64,000 bases of DNA from Anaerolineae bacterium (GTDB lineage: Bacteria; Chloroflexota; Anaerolineae; Anaerolineales; Anaerolineaceae). Of the stretch, positions 17,141 to 26,582 are shown in pieces. Both the position numbers and the translations under genes were made by a program. Each line of letters begins with the position of its first letter. Within the stretch, counting starts at the first letter, position 1. The notes under the pieces are model-generated. The model saw only the letters and a program-made list of their open reading frames with translations, ran no database searches and was not told the DNA's origin. Where the stretch lies: positions 164,948-228,947 of the forward strand of contig JABLXC010000002.1 in assembly GCA_013178185.1 (NCBI GenBank), given 5' to 3'.

Positions 17141-18496
17141 TTAGAAACGCTGCCGGATTCTTTTCGTAAGTCCTTCTGAGGCGGCCTGCATATCTGCGAC
17201 CACAGCCTGCTCAGAAAAGTTTAATAGCTTTCCCTGATCGAGCAGCTTTTTCCCATTGATGAATACCGTGAGCACGTCGCTCTGGTTGGCGGAATAGACC
17301 AGGTTTGTGATGGGGTCGTGGACAGGGGTATTATGGAGATTGTGCATGTTGATGATGGTAATATCTGCCTTCTTGCCCACCTCTAAAGACCCGATTTCTC
17401 CCTCTAAGTTTAAGCTTTCCGCGCCTTTTATGGTCGCCATTTGCAAGGCCTGGTACGATGTGACTGCGACGGGGTTATAGTTGACCACCCGGGGCAATAT
17501 GGTGGCCAGTTTCATGCTTTCGATCATATCCTGGTTGTTGTTGGGCGCATCTGTGCCCAATGCAACCCTCAGCCCTTTTTGCAGCATCTCTTCTACAGGG
17601 GCAATACCGGATGCCAATAAGAGGTTACTGGCCGGGTTGAAAATAGCCGTTGCCCCGTGATCGCGCAGAATTTCAATTTCTCTGGAGGTCAGGTGGACAG
17701 CGTGCACGGCATGGAAGTCCTTGCCCATCACACCCAGAGATTCGAACGCTTCGATGATGGTCATTCCATAACGTTTTTTGATGGTTTCCACTTCGAAGCG
17801 CGCTTCGGCTGTATGGGTGTGCATCCCAACATTGTAGTGCCGGGCGAGCTGCCACACTTTTTGCACGGAGGAGGCTGTGGAATATACCAGATTGACGGGG
17901 CTAACCCAGACCGAGAGCCGCCCGTTACCTGCGCCGTGCCATTTTTCGATGATCCGCCGGTATTCTGCCAGGACCTCATCCTCAGGTTCCATGAAGTCTT
18001 CGGGAATGTCATGTGGAATATCATGATAGCCGCGGGCGATTGTTCCCTTGATGCCACTGTCTATGATGCCTTGCAAAAGAGAATCAATGTTCCCTTTTTT
18101 GTAACGGGGTGAATAATAATTGTCTACCAGGTACGTCACGCCGCTCTTGATGTTTTCCAGGCAGCCTGCCAGGGCGCCGATATAGGCATCTTCGGGTTGG
18201 ATTTCGATCAATCCCGGCCAGGTGGCCTGAATGAGCCATGCTTTTAGCTCCCGATCCATGCCCAGGCCGCGCATGAGGTAATAAGCGTTGTGTGTGTGGG
18301 CGTTGATCAGACCTGGAATGACAAGATCCCCTTTGGCATCGATGACCTCGTCAAAGATTTCGAGCGGTTGTTTGAGCGTATTTTTATCCCCGACCCAGGA
18401 AATATGCTCGCCATCAATGATCAGTGAACCCTCAGGATAAATTGCATCGGTTGGATCTACGGTTACGATGTGGGCGTTCGTAATCAGAGTTTTCAA
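17141..18496 (-). CDS. Amidohydrolase of the cytosine deaminase/chlorohydrolase (ATZ/TRZ) family
   Basis: 451 residues. The metal site is intact: HTH in GLINAHTHNAYYLMRG, a His in GMHTHTAE, a His in HAVHLTS and the Asp in ALGTDAPNNNQDM. The N-terminal and C-terminal parts form the small composite domain (DPTDAIYPEGSLIIDGEHISWVG; LEVGKKADITIIN). The family deaminates or dechlorinates N-heterocycles; the LGTDAPNNN…D pattern is like the S-adenosylhomocysteine/guanine-type deaminases, but the substrate cannot be fixed. The start is TTG at 18496, supported by GAGGGA 7 nt upstream. Confidence 0.82.
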   Translation of the reverse strand: MKTLITNAHIVTVDPTDAIYPEGSLIIDGEHISWVGDKNTLKQPLEIFDEVIDAKGDLVIPGLINAHTHNAYYLMRGLGMDRELKAWLIQATWPGLIEIQPEDAYIGALAGCLENIKSGVTYLVDNYYSPRYKKGNIDSLLQGIIDSGIKGTIARGYHDIPHDIPEDFMEPEDEVLAEYRRIIEKWHGAGNGRLSVWVSPVNLVYSTASSVQKVWQLARHYNVGMHTHTAEARFEVETIKKRYGMTIIEAFESLGVMGKDFHAVHAVHLTSREIEILRDHGATAIFNPASNLLLASGIAPVEEMLQKGLRVALGTDAPNNNQDMIESMKLATILPRVVNYNPVAVTSYQALQMATIKGAESLNLEGEIGSLEVGKKADITIINMHNLHNTPVHDPITNLVYSANQSDVLTVFINGKKLLDQGKLLNFSEQAVVADMQAASEGLTKRIRQRF

Positions 18497-18626
18497 TGTT
18501 GATCCCTCATGAAACTGATCAAGAATAATTTCTCTCCAACCTGTTTGGCTTGGGTGTGTAATCCCCGCAAGCAGGTTGAGAAGTCAGTCGTTTTCTGGAA
18601 ACGGTTTTCCGAGCGCGGCGGGAGCC

Positions 18627-19040
18627 TTAGCTTAACTTCTCTCCGGGGTTACGCCCCATTGCCTCTGCGGCTACCAAAAAGTCTGCTGCGGCGATCATCC
18701 CGATAATATCGCCGGTTTCATCCTGAACCGGTAAATGATGAATGTGATTGTCTCGCATGATGGCAGCGCATTGCTGTAGCGTCATTTCGGGTGAAACGGT
18801 GATGAGCGGCGAGGTCATAATTTCTTTTACCCTTGTTTCGCGCGGGTTGCGCTCTTGAGCGACGATCTTGTCGCTGATATCTCGTGAGGTGACGATGCCG
18901 TAAGCGTGCTCGCTTGTCTTTCGGACAATCAGACTCTGGATATATCGGCGGCGCATGATTGCCAGCGCTTCCGATACGGTTGCGTCTGGATCAATAAAGA
19001 CCACCAGGTCCATCATCCAATCGTGCACTTTAAACTGCAT
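18627..19040 (-). CDS. CBS-domain pair protein
   Basis: 137 residues made almost entirely of two CBS motifs: VHDWMMDLVVFIDPDATVSEALAIM…IVTSRDISD and VKEIMTSPLITVSPEMTLQQCAAIM…IIGMIAAADFLV. Such stand-alone pairs bind adenosine nucleotides and regulate partner proteins; the partner is not apparent. AGGAG precedes ATG at 19040. It lies 130 nt after the amidohydrolase start and may be separately transcribed. Confidence 0.87.
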   Translation of the reverse strand: MQFKVHDWMMDLVVFIDPDATVSEALAIMRRRYIQSLIVRKTSEHAYGIVTSRDISDKIVAQERNPRETRVKEIMTSPLITVSPEMTLQQCAAIMRDNHIHHLPVQDETGDIIGMIAAADFLVAAEAMGRNPGEKLS

Positions 19041-19191
19041 CTCCTGGGATCTCCTTTCTGGGTTGTCAATTGATCGGTTGATACGGATTATCAGCGAGTT
19101 CTGAGCTTTTTATCAGTATAGCAGAAACAAAGTGAAACACAAGCCGCCTCACTTAGGGGGCTGATCTCATTGGCTGATGGGCTTGGCATAA

Positions 19192-20508
19192 TCAAATGGT
19201 TTGGGGAACTGGCGTTTTATCTGGTTTGGTTTCCAACGAGATGATTTCGCTGCCATCATCATAAGTTAATAGTTCTCCATAACGACCCCAGTTAATAAGC
19301 GTTTCAATCTGGCTATCGGTTTTATCAGGAGGAAATTCCAGGCTTAAAGCGGTTTGAATTACATTCCACTTTAATTGATGTTTCTCTGCATTGCTCAGCA
19401 TCTTCAATAACCATTGCATTAGAGGTAGCCGCCGAGCACGGGATGCAAATATTTCCTTCCGCGCCAGGATGCTGGCCTCTGCAAAGGTTTGCCCCAAAGG
19501 AGTTATCTCAATATCGCCTTTGGCAATGGAAACAAATCCAAACAATTCTGCTGCCTCGGCAAGGCTAAGCAGGTGGTCAGAATCAATGCCCAATTCGTCT
19601 TCTAAAAGATAAATATCATGTTTGGTTTGTTCGAATTCATCAAGATGTTCCAACAAGCCAGTTAAGTCGCTGATTGCAATTTCTGGCAGGTAGCGTGTAT
19701 ACCCGGCTTCGCCTGGCGCTGTACCCAATTCCTCTTGCTCTGATTGGGTTTGCCCCGCCAGAATTGCATATACCTCGTCTACGTGTAGTTGGAATTCCGA
19801 AGATTTGCGCTGGCGTGGGTGGGGTAGATCTATTTTATGTTCGGCAATGATCCGCCCTGGCTCTTTATCCATCACGATAATCCGATCGGCCAGAAAGACA
19901 GCCTCTTCTATGTTGTGGCTGACCATGAGAATAGATTGGGTAGGAATCTTGCCTTCGGTCCACAACTCCAATAACTCGCTGCGTAATGATTCGGCGCTCA
20001 GGACATCCAGGGCTGAGAAAGGCTCATCCAAACAAAGCAGCTCTGGTTCAACTGCCATAGCGCGGGCAAATCCAACTTTCTGTCGCATGCCTCCTGATAA
20101 TTCACGTGGGTAAGCGGACTCAAATCCGTCCAGACCTACGCGATCCAATAGATCCTCTGCTTTGCGTGTGCGTTCTGGCTCTTCAATGCCCTTCACTTTA
20201 AGAGCAAGCAAGACGTTTTCTAACACGTTCAGCCAGGGAAATAAGGCGAAAGTTTGGAAAACTATCGAGGCATAAGGATTGATGCCATTTAATGGTTTGC
20301 TGCGATATAGCACGTTCCCTTGAGAAGCTTCTTGTAATCCGGCAATGATGCGCAGCAGTGTGCTCTTGCCGCATCCAGAAGGGCCCAGCAATGCTACAAA
20401 TTCGCCCACTGATAGATTTAAATTAATATCCTCAAGAGCAGTAAATCGGCGCATCTTGGAGCCGTAAACTTGATAAACATTTTTTAGTTGAAGTAATGTT
20501 TCGCCCAT
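19192..20508 (-). CDS. ABC transporter ATPase, nitrate/sulfonate/taurine type, with C-terminal AAA-associated domain
   Basis: About 438 residues. Residues 1–240 are an ABC ATPase: Walker A GPSGCGKST, signature LSGGMRQK, Walker B LLCLDEPFSALD, H-loop VSHNIEEAV. After a linker a second domain (LPEIAISDLTGLLEHL … DSDHLLSLAEAAELFGFV … ARKEIFASRARRLPLMQWL) matches the AAA-associated domain found on a subset of these importers. ATG at 20508 is chosen because the ABC fold starts there; the frame extends to 20562 inside the permease gene. It follows the permease stop by 5 nt. No substrate-binding protein is encoded nearby. Confidence 0.88.
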   Translation of the reverse strand: MGETLLQLKNVYQVYGSKMRRFTALEDINLNLSVGEFVALLGPSGCGKSTLLRIIAGLQEASQGNVLYRSKPLNGINPYASIVFQTFALFPWLNVLENVLLALKVKGIEEPERTRKAEDLLDRVGLDGFESAYPRELSGGMRQKVGFARAMAVEPELLCLDEPFSALDVLSAESLRSELLELWTEGKIPTQSILMVSHNIEEAVFLADRIIVMDKEPGRIIAEHKIDLPHPRQRKSSEFQLHVDEVYAILAGQTQSEQEELGTAPGEAGYTRYLPEIAISDLTGLLEHLDEFEQTKHDIYLLEDELGIDSDHLLSLAEAAELFGFVSIAKGDIEITPLGQTFAEASILARKEIFASRARRLPLMQWLLKMLSNAEKHQLKWNVIQTALSLEFPPDKTDSQIETLINWGRYGELLTYDDGSEIISLETKPDKTPVPQTI

Positions 20509-20513
20509 CCCGA

Positions 20514-22328
20514 TTATTCCATGCGGAATTTTTCTTCGGCCAGTAAGTATAGTCGTTTCCATAATAAACGGTTGATCAAAACGACCACCAGAACCATTGT
20601 CAGTGTGGCTGCCAGTAACAATGGATAATTGCCAAATGCGGTGGCGTGAGCAATAAGTGAACCGATCCCCATCACAGAAAGAGCCTTCCCGCCAAAATTT
20701 TGATACTCAGCTACAATGCTGGCGTTCCATGCGCCTCCGCTTGCAGTGATCGCGCCGGTGATCAAATAGGGGAAAATAGCGGGCAAAATTAAGATGCGCC
20801 AGCGTTGCCAGGGGGTAAGTTGCATCAATTGGGCGGTGTATTTCAGGTCTTGAGGGATCGCACTGGCGCCTGCGATAACGTTGAATAACAGATACCATTG
20901 CGTTCCCATTAACATTAAAATGACTGCTGCCAGATTTAATCCGCCTGAAAGATTCACCACGAATAAAAGGATCACCGGAAAGAGGGCGGTAGCGGGTATA
21001 GAGGCGGTTACCTGTACAATTGGCTGTAGAAATGCCGCCAGGCGTTGATTGGTGCCGATTGCAACACCCAGCGGAACGGTCCAGGCCAAGGCGATCGTCA
21101 TGGCAATGGTAACCCGCAACAAAGTGATCAGTGCGCCGATCCAAATCTGAGTCCACTGCCCAAAAGGAATCATGATTAACATTTGCCCAGCCCGGTAGAG
21201 AGCGTAAAGAACACCGAGTGAAAATATAGTCGTTAATGCTATTAGCGACCATAAATGTGATTTTCGTCCTGTGGGAGGTTCTAAAGGCATTGGGAATTGG
21301 CGAAGCATAACACGGTCAATGAATTGACTTATTGGTGAGAGAATACGTTTGGAGAGCCAATTCGCGATACGTCCGTTGCTAATTAGATTATAAAACCAGG
21401 AGGTAGGGGGATTATCATTTTCGACCATTTCAACTTTGAAACGATCAGACCAGGCAATAAGAGGCCGCCAGACCAATTGATCGAGAATGATTACCGTCAA
21501 AATAAGCGCTCCTAATCCCCAGCCAATTGCAGCATAGTCGCTTTGGTTGGCTGCTTCATGAAGATAAGCTCCCAAGCCCGGCAGGCGAAAATCAAGCGAA
21601 CCAACCGTAAATATCTCTGCTGCCATGAGAAAAAACCATCCGCCGGCCCAGGACATCATACTATTCCAGACGAGGCTGATCATTCCGAAAGGAAGTTCAA
21701 GGTTTTTGAATTTTATCCAGGAATTTAACCGGAAAATCAAACTGGCTTCGCGCAATTCTTTTGGAATCGTAACCAATGACTGATACCAGGCAAAGGTTAA
21801 ATTCCAGACCTGGCTGGTAAAGATAAGCACGATCGAGGCTAATTCAGCGGCTATTGCTTCAGGGAACACCGCGCTTAGGCTGAGCAGCACTACCGGTAGA
21901 AAGGAGAGGATAGGAACACTTTGTAATACATCTAACAAGGGTATAAGCAATTGTTCTGCACGCCGGTGATAGGCTGCTAAGTGCCCGTAGATGAGTGTAA
22001 ATAGCATTGAAAGCGCATAGGCGGCTGTCATTCTCCCGACGGAGAGAACAGCATACCATGGCAAGTTTGACGGAGAAAGCGAAATATCCGGTCCCGAAAT
22101 AACTGTTGGAGCGTCGAATGCCAGCCGAGCACCCACATACAACGACACAACAATCAATACAACAGCGATTAAATCACCCCATGTGAATGATTGGCTGCTG
22201 CGATGCGTCGTGTGAAAGAAACGAGAGTTTGGCGTCATGTGAAAATATACTGGAATTGATTGATTGCCTGGAGGTTTAAGTTTGAAAAACAATGATCCAG
22301 GTTTATCGCTATTGTCTAACCATGACAC
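20514..22328 (-). CDS. Double-length ABC importer permease (two fused BPD_transp_1 domains)
   Basis: 604 residues holding two copies of the binding-protein-dependent permease fold, each with about six membrane segments. The EAA-like loops are in VTIPKELREASLIFRLNSWIKFKNLELPF and IPQDLKYTAQLMQLTPWQRWRILILP. Fusion of both permease halves into one chain occurs in some NitT/TauT-type importers that also carry the AAA-associated ATPase seen downstream. The start is uncertain: 22328 or the ATG at 22238. The substrate is unknown. Confidence 0.85.
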   Translation of the reverse strand: MSWLDNSDKPGSLFFKLKPPGNQSIPVYFHMTPNSRFFHTTHRSSQSFTWGDLIAVVLIVVSLYVGARLAFDAPTVISGPDISLSPSNLPWYAVLSVGRMTAAYALSMLFTLIYGHLAAYHRRAEQLLIPLLDVLQSVPILSFLPVVLLSLSAVFPEAIAAELASIVLIFTSQVWNLTFAWYQSLVTIPKELREASLIFRLNSWIKFKNLELPFGMISLVWNSMMSWAGGWFFLMAAEIFTVGSLDFRLPGLGAYLHEAANQSDYAAIGWGLGALILTVIILDQLVWRPLIAWSDRFKVEMVENDNPPTSWFYNLISNGRIANWLSKRILSPISQFIDRVMLRQFPMPLEPPTGRKSHLWSLIALTTIFSLGVLYALYRAGQMLIMIPFGQWTQIWIGALITLLRVTIAMTIALAWTVPLGVAIGTNQRLAAFLQPIVQVTASIPATALFPVILLFVVNLSGGLNLAAVILMLMGTQWYLLFNVIAGASAIPQDLKYTAQLMQLTPWQRWRILILPAIFPYLITGAITASGGAWNASIVAEYQNFGGKALSVMGIGSLIAHATAFGNYPLLLAATLTMVLVVVLINRLLWKRLYLLAEEKFRME

Positions 22329-22379
22329 CTACCCTGGTATGTCGGACAGTTTCTCTGGGAAAAGATTTTCTGAAGAATA

Positions 22380-23156
22380 TCATGAAATTGACGGCCAAGA
22401 CCATTTTTTGAGCGGCTCTATGAGGTGATGCGCTGTCAAATCGCAGTGGATCGGATTGATCGAGATATACCCTTCTTCCAACGCGCCTACGTCTGTATCT
22501 GGTTCTGTAATGCCGACCGGCGCATCTCCGCCGATCCAGTAATAGGGCCGCCCGCGCGGATCCTGGCGTTCGATCAATACATCTTTATAGACGCGTTTTC
22601 CCTGGCGGGTGATGCGAAACCCTTTGATCTCTTCTGGCGGCCTATTGGGGACATTGACGTTGAGCAAGGTCTCATCCGGCAGCTTGTTGGCCAGTACCTG
22701 TTTCACCACCTGAACCGCCACCGCGGCCGGCGTTTCGTAGTTCAGGTGCTTAAGGTTGTTTTCATCGCCATCCAGGGATACCGCAATTGCCGGGATTCCC
22801 CAAATCACGCCTTCCATCGCCGCCATGACCGTCCCGGAGTAGGTTAAATCGTTCCCCAGGTTTGGGAAAGGGTTGATTCCGGATACCACGAAGTCAATTG
22901 TCTCGGATAATACTCCCAGCACTGCCAGCGCTACGCAGTCTGAAGGCGCTCCGTCGGTGGCCAGCGCTGGGGTTCCATCTGCCAAGAGGGTCTCCTTGAC
23001 CCAAAGCGGGCGGTGTAATGTTTTAACATGACCCGAAACAGACCAGTTGTGATCCGGCGCGAGCACGGTTACCTTGCCGAGCGTCCGCATAGCTTGCGCC
23101 AGCGCCAACAGGCCAGGGGCGTGAACTCCATCATCGTTTGTAACCAGGATATGCAT
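22380..23156 (-). CDS. surE: 5'-nucleotidase SurE
   Basis: 258 residues beginning MHILVTNDDGVHAPG, the SurE metal-binding motif. APDHNWSVSGHV, DGAPSDCVALAVL and VVSGINPFPNLGNDLTYSGTVMAAMEG follow in family order. SurE removes phosphate from nucleoside 5'- and 3'-monophosphates and short polyphosphate. It is 36 nt downstream of the adenosine deaminase gene on the same strand, which fits a nucleotide-to-nucleoside-to-base route. Confidence 0.96.
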   Translation of the reverse strand: MHILVTNDDGVHAPGLLALAQAMRTLGKVTVLAPDHNWSVSGHVKTLHRPLWVKETLLADGTPALATDGAPSDCVALAVLGVLSETIDFVVSGINPFPNLGNDLTYSGTVMAAMEGVIWGIPAIAVSLDGDENNLKHLNYETPAAVAVQVVKQVLANKLPDETLLNVNVPNRPPEEIKGFRITRQGKRVYKDVLIERQDPRGRPYYWIGGDAPVGITEPDTDVGALEEGYISINPIHCDLTAHHLIEPLKKWSWPSIS

Positions 23157-23192
23157 GTGTAGAAATTGTCCTCTGCGACAGGTTGCGGCCGA

Positions 23193-24239
23193 TTAGATGG
23201 CCTGAATTTCTTTCTTCAGCCGTTCCGTTAAGGTTTTCTTTTCCTCTGGCGTTTGAAAGCTGGCTTCAACCGCCGTGAAAATGGTCTGGATTAGCTCCTG
23301 ATGCGAAAGACCTAATTTCGTACAGGCGATTTCGTACTCATCGCTCAACGTAATATTGGAGATTCCCGGATCATCGGTATTAATCGTGACCTTTAGCCCG
23401 GCATCCAGCATGCGTTTGAGTGTGTGTTGGCTGAGGTCGGAGAATACCCCGGTATGATAGTTGCTGGTTGGGCAGACCTCAAAGACGACGCCGCGCTGGC
23501 AAGCTAACGCCGTGACGCGCTCATCTTCCAGTACCCGCACACCGTGGGCGATCCGGTCAGCCCCCAATTCTTCGATGGCGTGGCGAACGTTTTCAGCGCC
23601 TCCCCATTCGCCAGCATGTACTGAAAGCGAGAGGCCGTTGTCCTTCGCCTTTTTTAGAATCTCTCGGAAGGGTTCCGCGGAGTACTCCGCTTCGTTGCCG
23701 GCCAGGTCTACGCCGATGATCCCGTTGGCTTTACGACTGATCGCCAGATCGATAACCTGGCGTGCCAGTTCTGGGTCTTCATGCCGATTGACACTGGCGA
23801 TGAGCCGGGTTGTGATGCCGTTTGCCTGGCTGGCTTGCCAGGCGCTGACACAAACCCAATCCATTACATCGCCCAGCCGAAAGTTCTTCAAGCGGCTTAA
23901 CGCGACCGGGGTGAAGCGCAATTCAAGGTAACGCACGCGATCGGTTGCGGCGTCTTGAATGGCTTCGAATGTCAGGCGAGAAATAATTTGCGGCGAAAGA
24001 TAAAACATGCGCAGCGTCTGAAATTTAGAGAGGAAAGACGTGAAAGTTAGCGGATCGTCCGGCTGTACCTGGATAAGCGCTTTCAAACTTGGCCTAAGAG
24101 GAAGCGTGATGCCATATGTTCGTGCAATCTCTATCAGTGATTGAACCCGCAGTGAACCTTCTAAGTGGCGATGCAAATCCACTTTTGGAAGGCGGGTATA
24201 ATAAGAAGACTGCAGTTTTGAACGCGCCTGGTCTTTCAT
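23193..24239 (-). CDS. add: Adenosine deaminase
   Basis: 348 residues. Zinc and substrate residues are visible: LPKVDLHRHLEGSL (HxH), the His in SVHAGEWGGAENVRHAIEELGADRIAHGVR, and INTDDPGISN with the paired Asp. It converts adenosine and deoxyadenosine to inosine forms with release of ammonia. It is followed by surE. The frame and ATG at 24239 give a normal length. Some family members act on adenine or related compounds, so substrate is probable rather than proven. Confidence 0.93.
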   Translation of the reverse strand: MKDQARSKLQSSYYTRLPKVDLHRHLEGSLRVQSLIEIARTYGITLPLRPSLKALIQVQPDDPLTFTSFLSKFQTLRMFYLSPQIISRLTFEAIQDAATDRVRYLELRFTPVALSRLKNFRLGDVMDWVCVSAWQASQANGITTRLIASVNRHEDPELARQVIDLAISRKANGIIGVDLAGNEAEYSAEPFREILKKAKDNGLSLSVHAGEWGGAENVRHAIEELGADRIAHGVRVLEDERVTALACQRGVVFEVCPTSNYHTGVFSDLSQHTLKRMLDAGLKVTINTDDPGISNITLSDEYEIACTKLGLSHQELIQTIFTAVEASFQTPEEKKTLTERLKKEIQAI

Positions 24240-24444
24240 CGAAAGGTCCTTCCGGCTTGATATTGGAGGTTTCCTGCTTCTTAATTGCGCTCATTATATC
24301 TCATTTGGAGCTATCAAAAACGCCGACGTGGCAATGTGTTGTGGCAGGGTTTCGAAAGAATCCCATTTAGCTTGCTGGTTTTCAGAAGCGTCTCTTGTTT
24401 TGCGATTTGCGCAATATTTCACCCAAAGATATGTTAAATATCAC

Positions 24445-24473
24445 TTGACACATTTGCCAGAAATCGTTAAAGT
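24445..24473 (+). promoter_or_regulatory. Promoter of the AOR/molybdenum hydroxylase operon
   Basis: TTGACA at 24445–24450 and TAAAGT at 24468–24473, spacer 17 nt; transcription would begin near 24480 and leave a leader of about 135 nt. It lies in the 376-nt gap between the divergent add gene and the operon. A minus-strand TATAAT (24293–24298) in the same gap may serve add. Nothing else is recognised there. Confidence 0.5.
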
Positions 24474-24615
24474 GTAAGAGGTTTAAACAATAAGATGGGG
24501 CGTGATGGGTTTCAATTAATTCGGAAAGACGCCTGCTCAACAATTTTGGACAACTAACGATCAAGGCTGAGGAATTGCCTCTTAAAATCTTGTTCTAAAC
24601 ACACCGAGGAACGAT

Positions 24616-26520
24616 ATGGCCAATACAGCGTGGATTAACTTATCAACCGGTGAGGTTCGGGTAGAAAAAACTGACGCCGACCTTTTGAAACATTTTTTGG
24701 GGGGCCGCGGGCTGGGGGCAAAGCTCCTGTATGATCACGTCGCGCCAGGGATAGATCCCTTTGGGCCGGAAAATTATCTGATTTTCACCAACGGTGCCTT
24801 CAGTGGTACGCCCTGGCCTTCTTCATCCCGTTATCATGTTACTTTCAAGTCTCCGGCTACGAATGGTTACGGGTATGCCAATTCGGGTGGAGGTTTTGGG
24901 CCTGAACTGGCTCTGGCGGGGTTCGATGCTCTGGTGATCTGGGGGGCATCACCAACGCCGGTTTACCTCAAAATCGTAGATACCGAGGTCTCGATTGAAA
25001 AGGCCGAACACCTGTGGGGCAAAAAGACCGGTGAAGTGCAAGATATCTTACTTGGCGCGGGCAGTCCGACGGGTGCTAACGGACGGGTGGCCTGCATTGG
25101 ACCGGCCGGAGAGAACCGAGTTCGCATCGCAGCCATCATCAACGATTATGGCCGCGCGGCCGCCCGTGGCGGGCCTGGGGCGGTGATGGGCTCGAAAAAC
25201 CTCAAAGCAGTTCATGTTAAGGCTTCTAGCAAGGGCATTTCAAACAAGGACCTGACCGTAGAAATTAAAGCTGCCAGCCAGCACCTTCTCAAGGATCCCA
25301 AAATGCAAGGCCTCATTGATACAGGCACGGTCTTCCTGATGCGTCCTAAGAACATCAGCGGCGATCTACCTGCCAAGAATCACCAGTTGGGTCAGGTGCC
25401 GTTTATTGACGCGATGGATGGCGCCAAGATGAAGGATTATCGCATCAAGCGCATGGGGTGTCGCTTCTGCCCGGTGCGTTGTTCCTGCGAATCGGTGGCC
25501 GATGGCGTCAACGGAAAGGTCGTCACAGAGGGTCCTGAATACGAAACGACGGATGCGTTGGGCCCGGTTTGCTGGAATGACAACGTCAACGTCATCATCG
25601 AAGGGAATTTGCTTTGCAATGAATATGGCCTGGATACCATTTCAACGGGTAAAGTCATCGGTTTTGCGATGGAGTGCCACGAAAAGGGACTGCTTTCTGA
25701 CGCCGAGTTTTCATTGGAGTGGGGGGACGCCGCCACAATCTTGGGTTTGATTGAGCATATCGCCCTTCGGCGAGGTCTTGGCGATCTCCTGGCAGAGGGT
25801 ACGAAACGCGCTGCAGAGAAGATCGGCCATGGCGCCGAGGCTTATGCGATGCACGTAAAAGGTCTTGAGATCCCAGAGCAGGAGCCGCGCGTTGCAAAAG
25901 GGATGGGGCTTGGGCACGCCGTCTCTAATCGCGGCGCGGACCATCTTTATGGGCTGCCCGCAATTGATTTGGGCGGCAACTTTGAGACTGCGCGTAAGAT
26001 CTTCTCGCCTGAGATCATAGATGAGTTAATGGAATCTTCGAACGAAAAATATAAAGCGGATATGCTGATCTACGGCGAGCATTATTGTGCGCTCTCTGAT
26101 TCTTTTGGCATCTGCAAGTTTACAACCTCTGAAGAATACAGTTTGATGCCAGGCGATTTTATCCCCGGCTTGAAAGCCCTGGGTTTTGACCTTGATGAGC
26201 GCGGCCTGCTGGAAATTGGCGAGCGCATTGTCAACCTGGAACGCTTGTTTAATGTCCGCGAAGGATTTGGTCGCGCTGAGGACGTTCTTCCCCGCCGTTT
26301 CACGACAGAAGAAATGCCGATCTTTGCGAACGAAATTGATCCTGCCACCGGTAAGACTACGCTTGGAAAACAAATCGGAACGGCTATTATCCATGATTTT
26401 GACGCCATGCTTGACCGCTATTATCAGTTGCGCCATTGGGATCAACAGGGACGTCCGCGACCTGAGAAGCTCCACGCCCTTGGTTTGGATCAGGAAGCAG
26501 CTGGCATTCTGGTGAGCTAG
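24616..26520 (+). CDS. Aldehyde:ferredoxin oxidoreductase family (W/Mo-bis-pterin) enzyme
   Basis: 634 residues. The N-terminal domain shows FLGGRGLGAKLLYDHV and GYGYANSGGGFGPELALAGFDALVI; the middle has RAAARGGPGAVMGSKNLKAV. The 4Fe-4S cysteines are C282, C285, C289 and C500 by my count, close to the spacing in the archaeal enzyme. The family oxidises aldehydes to acids with ferredoxin, using a tungsten or molybdenum bis-pterin centre in the cytoplasm. The sequence does not tell the metal or substrate. GAGGAA precedes ATG at 24616. It heads an operon with three molybdenum hydroxylase subunits and a MoaD-like protein. Confidence 0.92.
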   Translation: MANTAWINLSTGEVRVEKTDADLLKHFLGGRGLGAKLLYDHVAPGIDPFGPENYLIFTNGAFSGTPWPSSSRYHVTFKSPATNGYGYANSGGGFGPELALAGFDALVIWGASPTPVYLKIVDTEVSIEKAEHLWGKKTGEVQDILLGAGSPTGANGRVACIGPAGENRVRIAAIINDYGRAAARGGPGAVMGSKNLKAVHVKASSKGISNKDLTVEIKAASQHLLKDPKMQGLIDTGTVFLMRPKNISGDLPAKNHQLGQVPFIDAMDGAKMKDYRIKRMGCRFCPVRCSCESVADGVNGKVVTEGPEYETTDALGPVCWNDNVNVIIEGNLLCNEYGLDTISTGKVIGFAMECHEKGLLSDAEFSLEWGDAATILGLIEHIALRRGLGDLLAEGTKRAAEKIGHGAEAYAMHVKGLEIPEQEPRVAKGMGLGHAVSNRGADHLYGLPAIDLGGNFETARKIFSPEIIDELMESSNEKYKADMLIYGEHYCALSDSFGICKFTTSEEYSLMPGDFIPGLKALGFDLDERGLLEIGERIVNLERLFNVREGFGRAEDVLPRRFTTEEMPIFANEIDPATGKTTLGKQIGTAIIHDFDAMLDRYYQLRHWDQQGRPRPEKLHALGLDQEAAGILVS

Positions 26521-26582
26521 CGTTCTGTCAAAATGATTTGTGTTGAGAAACTATCCATAAAAGACGAGGTTGGACGAATTCT

